Assembly (NCBI RefSeq): GCF_000717655.1
Contig: NZ_JNZY01000065.1
Coordinates: 1-19,428, forward strand
Source: Streptomyces katrae
GTDB taxonomy: Bacteria; Actinomycetota; Actinomycetes; Streptomycetales; Streptomycetaceae
DNA length: 19,428 nucleotides
Direction of reading: 5' to 3'
Every line of letters begins with the position of its first letter. Position 1 is the first letter of the stretch. The translations under genes were made by a program, and so were the position numbers. Positions 1 to 8,959 of this stretch are shown here, one piece after another. A model generated the notes under the pieces. The model was not told the DNA's origin and made no database searches. It saw only the letters and a program-made list of their open reading frames with translations.

Positions 1-79
1 CCCCCCCCCCGCCTCCCCCGGCCGGCACCGTGATCACGCCGTCGACGACGGGCAGGTGGTCGTCGCGGGAGTTCTGCAT
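1..79 (-). CDS. Possible N-terminal fragment of an unrecognised protein, cut by the window edge
   Basis: On the minus strand an ATG at 77-79 opens a frame that runs off the window. It starts MQNSRDDHLPVVDGVITVP and then enters a run of glycines encoded by the poly-C tract at 1-18. An in-frame stop lies 33 nt upstream, so this ATG is the only standard start in the frame. No good ribosome binding site precedes it. The fragment is too short to place in a family. It would be divergent from the PhzF gene, with about 210 bp between them in which I see no clear promoter. Confidence 0.3.
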   Translation of the reverse strand, partial: MQNSRDDHLPVVDGVITVPAGGGGGG

Positions 80-288
80 GACCCACGCAGGGCGGACGAC
101 CGAGGAAGATCACCGCCGCGTCGCACGGCCGGCCGCCCGGTCTGCGGTGCGGGCAGGAGGGGGAGCAAGCCGCGCTGCGGGTGACCGCACGGGGCCGGCC
201 GGCGACGGCGTCCGCTTCGGCCGAGACGGGGCCAGTCATCGCGAATTGGCCTTTGCCGACGATCAAGAACCGGCCCTACGGTCGCTCC

Positions 289-1107
289 ATGCGCCTGCGA
301 ATCGTCGATGCCTTCACCGACCGCCCCTTCCGCGGCAACCCCGCCGGGGTCCTGCTCCTCGACGGCGAGTTCCCCCCGGACGCCTGGCTCCAGCAGGTCG
401 CCGCCGAGGTCAACCTCTCCGAGACCGCGTACGCCCGCCCGCTGCCGCCCGGCGGGGACGCCGACTGGGCCCTGCGCTGGTTCACCCCGTCCGCGGAAGT
501 CGACATGTGCGGCCACGCCACGCTCGCCACCGCGCACGTGATCGCGACGAGCGGCCTGGCCACGGGGCTGATCCGGTTCTCCGCCCGGTGCGGCATCCTC
601 ACGGCACAGACCGCCGAGGACGGCACGATCACGATGGACTTCCCGACGTCCTCACTGACCCCCGTGGACGCGGACCCCGCCGTACGGAGCGCGCTGGGCG
701 CCGAGATCCGGTCCGTCCACGACACGTCCGAGCACATCGGCGACCTGGTCGTCGAGCTGGCGGACGAGCGGGCCGTACGCGAGCTCATCCCCGACATCGC
801 AGCCCTGCGCGGCTACTCCCGCCGCGGGATGATCGTCACCGCGGCCGCCGAGGACCCGTCCCGCGGGTACGACTTCGTCTCCCGCGGCTTCTTCCCGGCC
901 TTCGGGATCGACGAGGACCCGGTCACCGGCAGCGCCCACACCGCGCTCGCCCCGTTCTGGGCCGCCCGCCTGGGCCGCACCTCGCTCGTCGGCCTCCAGG
1001 GCGGCGCGCGCACCGGGCTCGTCCGGGTCCGCCTGGCGGGCGACCGTACGCTCCTGACCGGCCACGCGGTCACGGTCGTCGACGGCGAACTCCTCGCCCG
1101 CCCCTAG
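289..1107 (+). CDS. PhzF family isomerase/epimerase
   Basis: A 272-aa protein of the PhzF/diaminopimelate-epimerase fold, close to the usual family length of 260-300 aa. The N-terminus DAFTDRPFRGNPAG (residues 7-20) is the family signature. NLSETAY (42-48) places the conserved catalytic glutamate at E45, as in PhzF itself. CGHATLATAH and, near the C-terminus, DEDPVTGSAH are the other two conserved blocks. I chose ATG 289 because homology starts there; a GTG at 181 in the same frame would add 36 unconserved residues. No strong ribosome binding site is visible. The substrate cannot be inferred: no phenazine genes are nearby, so a housekeeping or unknown isomerase role is likelier than phenazine synthesis. 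It converges on the CPBP gene with 10 bp between stop codons. Confidence 0.9.
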   Translation: MRLRIVDAFTDRPFRGNPAGVLLLDGEFPPDAWLQQVAAEVNLSETAYARPLPPGGDADWALRWFTPSAEVDMCGHATLATAHVIATSGLATGLIRFSARCGILTAQTAEDGTITMDFPTSSLTPVDADPAVRSALGAEIRSVHDTSEHIGDLVVELADERAVRELIPDIAALRGYSRRGMIVTAAAEDPSRGYDFVSRGFFPAFGIDEDPVTGSAHTALAPFWAARLGRTSLVGLQGGARTGLVRVRLAGDRTLLTGHAVTVVDGELLARP

Positions 1108-1117
1108 GGGGTGTCGC

Positions 1118-1954
1118 CTACGGCGTCGGCAGCCAGCCCACCTTGCCCGCGAGCAGCGCGTATCCGCCGAAGGCCACGATGTCGAGCAGTGCATGCGCGA
1201 CGACGAGCGGAGCCACCCGGCCCCAGCGCCGGTAGGCCAGGACGAAGACGACGCCCATCACCATGTTGCCCAGGAAGCCGCCGATGCCCTGGTACAGGTG
1301 GTACGAGCCGCGCAGCACCGCGCTGGCCAGCAGCGCGGCCGTCGGCGACCAGCCCAGCTGGTCGAGCCGGCGCAGCAGGTAGGCCAGCACGATGACCTCC
1401 TCCACCACGGCGTTCTGCACCGCGGAGAGGATCAGCACGGGGAACTTCCACCACACGTCCGGCAGCGCCTCCGGCACCACCGTGAGGTTGAAACCGCTCG
1501 TCCGCGCCGCCAGGTAGAAGGCCAGCCCCGCGCTGCCGATCCCGGCCGCGACCAGGGCCCCGCGCCCCAGGTCCCAGCCGGGCCGGGTGCGGTCGAAGCC
1601 CAGCACGCGCAGCCCCGGCGCGCCCTCCCGGGTCAGCAGGTGGGCGACCAGCAGCACCGGCACCAGCGCGGTGCCGATGCCGAACAGCTGCCACGCCAGG
1701 TCCAGCCAGGGCCGGCCGGGGGCGTACGAGCCGTTGAGTGTGGCGGCCTGGTCCTTGAGGCCGCCCGGCTTGGTCAGCGAGCCGATGAAGCTGATCAGCG
1801 AGGAGAAGGCGCTCGCCCCCAGCGACAGGGCCAGCACGAGCAGCGTCTCGGTGCGCAGCATCCCGCGCTCGCCCTCGGGCACCGCCTTGACCACCGGCTC
1901 CGGCTCCAACCGCACGTGCGACTCCCGTCCCGCCGTTCCGCTTCGTGCCCCCAT
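1118..1954 (-). CDS. CPBP family intramembrane glutamic (CAAX-type) protease
   Basis: A 278-aa integral membrane protein with about six to eight hydrophobic segments. Motifs of the CPBP/Abi (CAAX protease and bacteriocin-processing) family are in order: NAVVEE with the paired glutamates at 185-186, SYHLYQG with H219, and VAHALLD with H254 and D258 in the last membrane segment. The ATG at 1954 has an AGAGG ribosome binding site about 5 nt upstream; a GTG at 1984 in the same frame is an alternative. The usual EExxxR spacing is not strictly kept: arginines come only at 195-196, after EEVIVLAYLL. The second motif has Ser in place of the common Phe of FxxxH. It lies 49 bp downstream of the glutamate-cysteine ligase homologue on the same strand, so the two may be cotranscribed. 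The substrate is unknown. Confidence 0.88.
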   Translation of the reverse strand: MGARSGTAGRESHVRLEPEPVVKAVPEGERGMLRTETLLVLALSLGASAFSSLISFIGSLTKPGGLKDQAATLNGSYAPGRPWLDLAWQLFGIGTALVPVLLVAHLLTREGAPGLRVLGFDRTRPGWDLGRGALVAAGIGSAGLAFYLAARTSGFNLTVVPEALPDVWWKFPVLILSAVQNAVVEEVIVLAYLLRRLDQLGWSPTAALLASAVLRGSYHLYQGIGGFLGNMVMGVVFVLAYRRWGRVAPLVVAHALLDIVAFGGYALLAGKVGWLPTP

Positions 1955-2003
1955 ACTGCCTCTTCGGCCGGGGAACGGGATCACAGGACCCGGAGCGGCC
2001 GGT

Positions 2004-3539
2004 TCAGCGCCGGACCGGCACCGGAGCGCTCACCTCCTCGTCCACCAGCCCGACCGGCCAGGTGTGTACGGGATCGCCCTTGTGCATCAGCTCGCTGTAG
2101 CGCCGTGTGATCGCGGCCAGCGCCGCGTCCCGGTCCATCCCGGATGCGAGAGCCCGGTGGTAGGTGTCCACCTGCCAGGTCGCCCCGTTGACCCGCCGCT
2201 GGCAGCGCTCCTCGATGATGCCGAGGTAGTGGTCGCGGTCGGCGGGCTCGATGCCCCAGGCGTCCAGACCGGCCGCCGCCATCGGCAGCAGCTCGTCCAG
2301 GACCAGCCGTACGGCAGAGACACTGGCCAGGCCTCCGCCCCGGCCCCGGCGCGGCCAGCGCAGCCGCGCGTCGATCCCGTACCGGCAGGCCGCGTCGAAG
2401 TTGGCCTCCGCCTCGGCGAAGGGCAGCCGGGTCCACACCGGCCGCTGCTCGTCGGCGAGCGTGCGGACGAGCCCGTAGTAGAAGGCGGCGTTCGCCACGA
2501 CGTCCGCGACCGTCGGCCCGGCCGGCAGCACCCGGTTCTCCACCCGCAGGTGCGGCATCCCGTCGGCGACCCCGTAGACGGGCCGGTTCCACCGGTAGAC
2601 CGTGCCGTTGTGCAGGACCAGCTCCTGCAGGCTCGGCACCCCACCCTCGCCGAGCACGCGCAGCGGCTCCTCCTCGTCGCAGATGGGCAGCAGGGCCGGG
2701 AAGTAGCGGACGTTCTCCGCGAAGAGCTCGTACGCCGACTCCACCCACCGCTCCCCGAACCAGGTCCGCGGCCGCACCCCCTGGGCCTGGAGCTCCGGCG
2801 GCCGGGTGTCGGTGGCCTGCGTGAACAGCGGCGGCCGCGACTCCCGCCACAGCTCACGCCCGAACAGGAACGGGGAATTGGCGCCGACGGCGATCTGTAC
2901 GGCGGTCACCGCCTGCGCCGCGTTCCATACGTCGGCGAACCGGGCCGGCGTCACCTGCAGGTGCAGCTGTACGGAGGTGCAGGCGGCCTCCGGGACTATC
3001 GACCCGGTGCTCCACGTGAGCCGCTCGACCCCGTCGATGTCGAGCATGAAGTCCTCGCCGCGCATCATCAGGATCTGCTCGTTCAACAACGAGTAGCGGT
3101 CCACCGCCGAAAGGTTCGCGGTGACCAGGTCGGCGCGGGTGATCGTCGGCAGGATGCCGATCATCACCACCCCGGCGTCGATCTCCGCGGCCTGCCGGTG
3201 GGCATAGCCGAGACCCGCACTCAGTTCCTCGGCGAGCTGGTCGAATACCCGGCCGCCGAGCCGGTGCGGAAGGACGTTCACCTCCAGGTTGAACATTCCG
3301 AGTTCGGTCTGGAAATCCTGGCTCGCTATCCGCTCCAGAACCTGGGCATTCACCATTCTCGGCAACCCGTCGGCACCCGCCAGATTCAGCTCGATCTCCA
3401 GCCCCATCATGTTCTTGGGCCGATCGAACCTCTTCTCCGCCAGAAGCCGCTCCAGCCCCTCCAGGCACTCGTGAAGCTTCCTCCGATACCTCTGCCGATC
3501 GGACAGGTCGAATCCGCCCGCCACGACCTTCTCCCCCAT
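2004..3539 (-). CDS. Glutamate-cysteine ligase family protein (GCS2 type)
   Basis: A 511-aa protein of the GCS2 family of carboxylate-amine ligases, which use ATP to form gamma-glutamyl amides. Visible family blocks are GLEIELNL (46-53), ELGMFNLEVNVLP, CTSVQLHLQV in the middle, and PHLRVENRVLPAGPTVAD near residue 330. It is longer than YbdK-type members (about 370-400 aa), with a C-terminal helical extension. The ATG at 3539 follows a strong AGGAGGG site 7 nt upstream. Streptomyces makes mycothiol rather than glutathione, so ordinary GshA function is unlikely. EgtA of ergothioneine synthesis is the other known actinobacterial relative, but no egt genes are next to it. The product is therefore uncertain: gamma-glutamylcysteine or another gamma-glutamyl amide. 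Confidence 0.88.
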   Translation of the reverse strand: MGEKVVAGGFDLSDRQRYRRKLHECLEGLERLLAEKRFDRPKNMMGLEIELNLAGADGLPRMVNAQVLERIASQDFQTELGMFNLEVNVLPHRLGGRVFDQLAEELSAGLGYAHRQAAEIDAGVVMIGILPTITRADLVTANLSAVDRYSLLNEQILMMRGEDFMLDIDGVERLTWSTGSIVPEAACTSVQLHLQVTPARFADVWNAAQAVTAVQIAVGANSPFLFGRELWRESRPPLFTQATDTRPPELQAQGVRPRTWFGERWVESAYELFAENVRYFPALLPICDEEEPLRVLGEGGVPSLQELVLHNGTVYRWNRPVYGVADGMPHLRVENRVLPAGPTVADVVANAAFYYGLVRTLADEQRPVWTRLPFAEAEANFDAACRYGIDARLRWPRRGRGGGLASVSAVRLVLDELLPMAAAGLDAWGIEPADRDHYLGIIEERCQRRVNGATWQVDTYHRALASGMDRDAALAAITRRYSELMHKGDPVHTWPVGLVDEEVSAPVPVRR

Positions 3540-4033
3540 CGAAGCGTCCCTCCTCGAGTGGGCCTGGCCTGTGCCACCCAGGCGCGCGTGTACGGTCGAT
3601 GATGCCCCGGCGGCGTGATCGATAACGCCGAGGGGGCGTGCGTGGCGGGGAGCGCGCGCCGGTTTGGCCGAAGGGCGCTATGGCACATTCACTTGGCAAG
3701 GCTCCGTATGCAAATTCCGCATGCGCTTTGCCGGTTCCACATAATGGGCGCTTTCCAGCCGAGCCCCCGTCCGGTAACCTCCGAGGTCAGCGCGACATGT
3801 TCGCGCGCAACCGGCATGAATGCCATGTCAGCGGGACCGGTAAGCGCCTTGTCGGCAATAGGCGGGACAGCTAGCCGAAACACTGCGTGAACACATGTCG
3901 TATAAACTCCGCAAACGAGGCAGAGAGTTGGCGCGCGGCCATTGCCCCTCAGCCCCCCTCTGGCCCCAGAATGCGACAGCGCCGTCCGCACCTGCCCCGA
4001 TCCACAGGTCTCCCAAGTGAGAGGCGACCCACC
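3540..4033. other. Divergent intergenic region with several inverted repeats, no convincing gene
   Basis: About 490 bp separate the divergent ligase and 206-aa genes. Short frames here lack homology and coding bias. Three inverted repeats stand out: GGCAAGGC (3695-3702) pairs with GCTTTGCC (3725-3732), enclosing an ATGC/GCAT inner stem; GCGCGA-N5-TCGCGC at 3790-3806; and GGCAT-GA-ATGCC at 3813-3824. A TATAAA at 3901-3906 could be a -10 box for the rightward gene, but no matching TTGACA-like -35 lies at the right distance. The stretch is AT-richer than its surroundings, fitting a regulatory region. Confidence 0.4.
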
Positions 4034-4654
4034 ATGCCGCTGCATGTCCCTCCGGCTCCCGCGCCCGCCCTGCGCAGCGTCCTCGCGGCACTCGGTTCCC
4101 CCACCGCCGTCCACGAGGCGCACACTCCGGCCCTGCGCGCGCTGCAGGGTCCGATGACCGCCGAACTGCCGCTTCCGGTCCACGTCCTCGACCGGTTGAA
4201 CATCTCGGAGCTGGCTGCGGGGGGCCGTCCGCCCCGCACCCGGCTGACCGCGTGGCGGTTCCTGATCCGCAGCGGCGACCGCTACGTCGCCGCCGCGGAC
4301 ACCCGGCTGACGCCGGACGGCTGGGCCTTCTCCCATTTCTTCGAGGGCCCCTACGTCGCGGCCACCGAACGCGCGCTGCGCCAGGCGGAATCCCTCGGCA
4401 AGAGCTATCAGCCCCGCCTGCTCTCCGTACCGGAGCTGTACATGCTGACGCTGTGGCTGCACGGCGCGGTCGGCGCCGACGCCTCCGCGGGGCTGCCGGC
4501 CGCCGCCGATCTGCTGGTTCCGCTGGCACCGGCCCCGCCCGGCATCGCGGCGTACCGGCCGCATCCGGTGTCCGAGCTGCTGCCCGTGCTGACCCACCGG
4601 CTCGCTCCGCCGAGTCCGCCGCTCCCGCCGTCACTGGCCGCGCCGGCCGCCTGA
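4034..4654 (+). CDS. Conserved-looking hypothetical protein, 206 aa
   Basis: I do not recognise this protein. ATG 4034 is preceded by GAGAGG about 10 nt upstream, and codon usage is Streptomyces-like throughout. The middle (about residues 70-150) looks folded, with the stretches WRFLIRSGDRYVAAADTRL and GWAFSHFFEGPYVAATERAL, then a helical segment around VPELYMLTLWLHGAVG. No signal peptide or membrane segment is clear. The C-terminal 60 residues are rich in Pro, Ala and Leu and probably partly disordered. The frame stays open upstream to 3887, but that part has poor coding bias. It sits ahead of the DUF5999 gene on the same strand, separated by a possible terminator, so joint expression is not assured. 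Confidence 0.65.
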   Translation: MPLHVPPAPAPALRSVLAALGSPTAVHEAHTPALRALQGPMTAELPLPVHVLDRLNISELAAGGRPPRTRLTAWRFLIRSGDRYVAAADTRLTPDGWAFSHFFEGPYVAATERALRQAESLGKSYQPRLLSVPELYMLTLWLHGAVGADASAGLPAAADLLVPLAPAPPGIAAYRPHPVSELLPVLTHRLAPPSPPLPPSLAAPAA

Positions 4655-4672
4655 GCTGGCCCGTTCGGGGCT

Positions 4673-4715
4673 GGTGACCCATCCGACCCATTCGGTCTAG
4701 CCCACTCGGGTCACC
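4673..4715 (+). terminator. Possible terminator hairpin after the 206-aa gene
   Basis: GGTGACCC (4673-4680) is the exact complement of GGGTCACC (4708-4715). The 27-nt loop holds a smaller CCGA/TCGG stem. It begins 18 nt past the stop codon. There is no T-tract, which is common in Streptomyces. It could instead be part of the leader or control region of the next gene. Confidence 0.35.
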
Positions 4716-4765
4716 TGCGAACCACCCGAAATGACAGGGGAGTTGAGCTGAACCGCCCGCACGAG

Positions 4766-4822
4766 TGATGCGTCATCAATCTATGAGGACAGCTGCCGGG
4801 AAATCCCTGCGGACTCAAGTCC
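4766..4822. promoter_or_regulatory. Palindromes upstream of the DUF5999 gene
   Basis: TGATGCGTCATCA (4766-4778) is a palindrome around CGT and could be an operator. GGACTCAAGTCC (4811-4822) is a 5-bp stem with a 2-nt loop, or a second operator. Both lie 55-170 bp upstream of the DUF5999 start candidates. I could not match this leader to a known riboswitch class. Confidence 0.3.
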
Positions 4823-4933
4823 GGAGGGGAACACTGGGACCCTGACCAAGCCAAGACGTTGATACGGGGGGCGGCCATGAACAACGCATCGAGCCGCAGC
4901 ACACAGACCACATCGCAGCGAAAGAACGCATCC

Positions 4934-5140
4934 ATGTGCCAGCACCAGCCAGCGTGCCCGTCAGCAGACTCCGCCGACCGGGAGGCCGCCAAGCCCGTGG
5001 CCAACCACCCGGAACAGGGCTGGAGCCTGCTGTGCAACGGCGTCCTGCTCTTCGAGGACACCGGTGAGCTGCTGCCGGACGGTCAGATCATCGCCCCGCA
5101 CCGCCCGCTGGCGGCGGCGCAGGTGATGAAAGCGGCCTAG
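4934..5140 (+). CDS. DUF5999 family protein
   Basis: A 68-aa cytosolic protein that begins MCQHQPACPSADSADREAA and contains GWSLLCNGVLLFEDTGELLPDG and IIAPHRP. I recognise these blocks as the actinobacterial DUF5999 family, whose function is unknown. Three cysteines (residues 2, 8 and 35) and nearby histidines could bind metal, but this is inference. Family conservation starts at the ATG at 4934. An upstream ATG at 4877 in the same frame has a better ribosome binding site (GGGGGG, 6 nt) and would give 87 aa with a Ser/Thr-rich N-terminus, so the start is open. The gene is followed by a strong bidirectional terminator and converges on gcvP. Confidence 0.8.
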   Translation: MCQHQPACPSADSADREAAKPVANHPEQGWSLLCNGVLLFEDTGELLPDGQIIAPHRPLAAAQVMKAA

Positions 5141-5183
5141 TCCGACGACAGCACGGAATGAACGGAACGGAACAGAACACAGA

Positions 5184-5220
5184 GGGGCCGGCCCGGGAAT
5201 GATTCTCCCGGACCGGCCCC
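5184..5220. terminator. Bidirectional terminator between DUF5999 gene and gcvP
   Basis: A 15-nt arm at 5184-5198 (GGGGCCGGCCCGGGA) pairs with 5206-5220 (TCCCGGACCGGCCCC), with one mismatch and a 7-nt loop. It lies between convergent genes (stops at 5140 and 5292), so it can end transcription from both sides. Confidence 0.75.
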
Positions 5221-5291
5221 TTCGTCATGCCGTCATGTCATACGGATATGTCATGTCACCGGACGGACACGGTGTCGTAGTGCCGTACGGC

Positions 5292-8177
<2,886 letters not shown>

Positions 8178-8239
8178 GTACGGAGGCCTCCTGGGTCGTA
8201 CGACCTGCGAGGGGCACCACGGCGCGGGCACCCGGACGG

Positions 8240-8336
8240 CCTCCCCCTCTGTCATCTCAACCTGAGAGCTTCGCCGGAGTCGCGGGGATGGCCCGCGGAT
8301 TCCGGCTTTCACCGTCGGTGAGGAGAGGAACCGGCG
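8240..8336 (-). promoter_or_regulatory. Glycine riboswitch, second (gcvP-proximal) aptamer
   Basis: Read on the minus strand, this holds the aptamer-2 core GGCGAAGCTCTCAGGT followed by ATGACAGAGGGGGAGG, which closes the P1 stem with TCCTCTCC at its 5' side. The expression platform between aptamer and gcvP start is about 62 nt and contains the AGGAGG ribosome binding site. Confidence 0.9.
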
Positions 8337-8360
8337 CTGCGCACCCGGTACCTGCCCCTG

Positions 8361-8465
8361 CTTTCCAGAGTGGCCTCGTCACGTGCGGTACGTATGCCTG
8401 AGAGATTCCGGGGAGGATTTGCTCCTTCGGCGCCTCCGTCATGCTCACTCGGAGGACTCTCCCGC
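8361..8465 (-). promoter_or_regulatory. Glycine riboswitch, first aptamer
   Basis: The minus strand reads GGGAGAGTCC, then GGCGCCGAAGGAGCAA, then CTCTCAGGCA, and closes with CCACTCTGG. These are the conserved core and P1 strands of the glycine aptamer. It is separated from aptamer 2 by about 24 nt, giving the classic tandem arrangement. A TAGGCT (8489-8494, minus) just upstream is a candidate -10 box for the leader. Confidence 0.92.
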
Positions 8466-8587
8466 ACAGGGTCAACAGCCGTCACCCAGCCTACCAGCGA
8501 GGTTCCGGGACCTCCCTCGAGTGGCCCCCACTCCGGAAATGCACTTTTGTAGTCGTTACGGAGGAGTTGCGACCATATGGAGGGACC

Positions 8588-8959
8588 GTGCAGACCGACA
8601 TCGATCCGCGCAGCCTGATCGGCCGCAAGGCGTTCGACCGCAACGGAACCAAGATCGGCACCGTCGACGAGGTCTACCTCGACGATGCCACAGGCGTGCC
8701 CGAGTGGGCCGCCGTACGGACGGGCCTGTTCAGCCGGGACGCGTTCGTCCCGCTGGAACCGAGCGAGGTGGTCGACGACACCCTGCGGGTCCCCTTCGAG
8801 CGCTCCCTCATCAAGGACGCCCCGGACTTCGGCGTCGGCCGCCACCTCTCCCCCGAACAGGAGCTGCAGCTCTACCACCACTACGGACTGGACGTCTCCC
8901 TCCCGTCGGACATCCAGCGCGACTTCGGCCGCCTGGCGAACGGCGACGACACCCCCTAG
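8588..8959 (+). CDS. PRC-barrel domain-containing protein
   Basis: A 123-aa soluble protein with an N-terminal PRC-barrel. Residues 8-60 include LIGRKAFDRNGTKIGTVDEVY, then VPEWAAVRTGLF and FVPLE, the pattern of short beta strands seen in PRC-barrels of RimM and photosynthetic reaction-centre H subunits. The C-terminal part (LSPEQELQLYHHYGLD) is a short helical tail common in actinobacterial members. The start is GTG 8588, with GGAGGG a few nt upstream. Upstream frame extension has no homology. It is transcribed divergently from the gcvP riboswitch, sharing a 120-bp control region, and converges on dinB with a 4-nt overlap. The function is unknown; such domains are thought to mediate protein or RNA contacts. 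Confidence 0.85.
   Translation: MQTDIDPRSLIGRKAFDRNGTKIGTVDEVYLDDATGVPEWAAVRTGLFSRDAFVPLEPSEVVDDTLRVPFERSLIKDAPDFGVGRHLSPEQELQLYHHYGLDVSLPSDIQRDFGRLANGDDTP

Noticed and set aside
1587..3602. A plus-strand open frame of about 670 codons opposite the CPBP and ligase genes
   Set aside because: It crosses two minus-strand genes with clear motifs and has no ribosome binding site or homology; third-position GC explains its openness.
3638..3874. Small plus-strand frame in the 3540-4033 gap
   Set aside because: Weak coding bias and no recognisable domain. The stretch is better explained as regulatory, with inverted repeats.
4780..4876. Possible known riboswitch (c-di-AMP type) before the DUF5999 gene
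   Set aside because: Some GGGGAAC-like patches exist, but the conserved core of the class could not be laid out. Only simple stems are supported.
8178..8312. Upstream extension of the gcvP reading frame
   Set aside because: This stretch is the expression platform and second aptamer of the glycine riboswitch. Conserved P-protein sequence starts at 8177, just after a good ribosome binding site.
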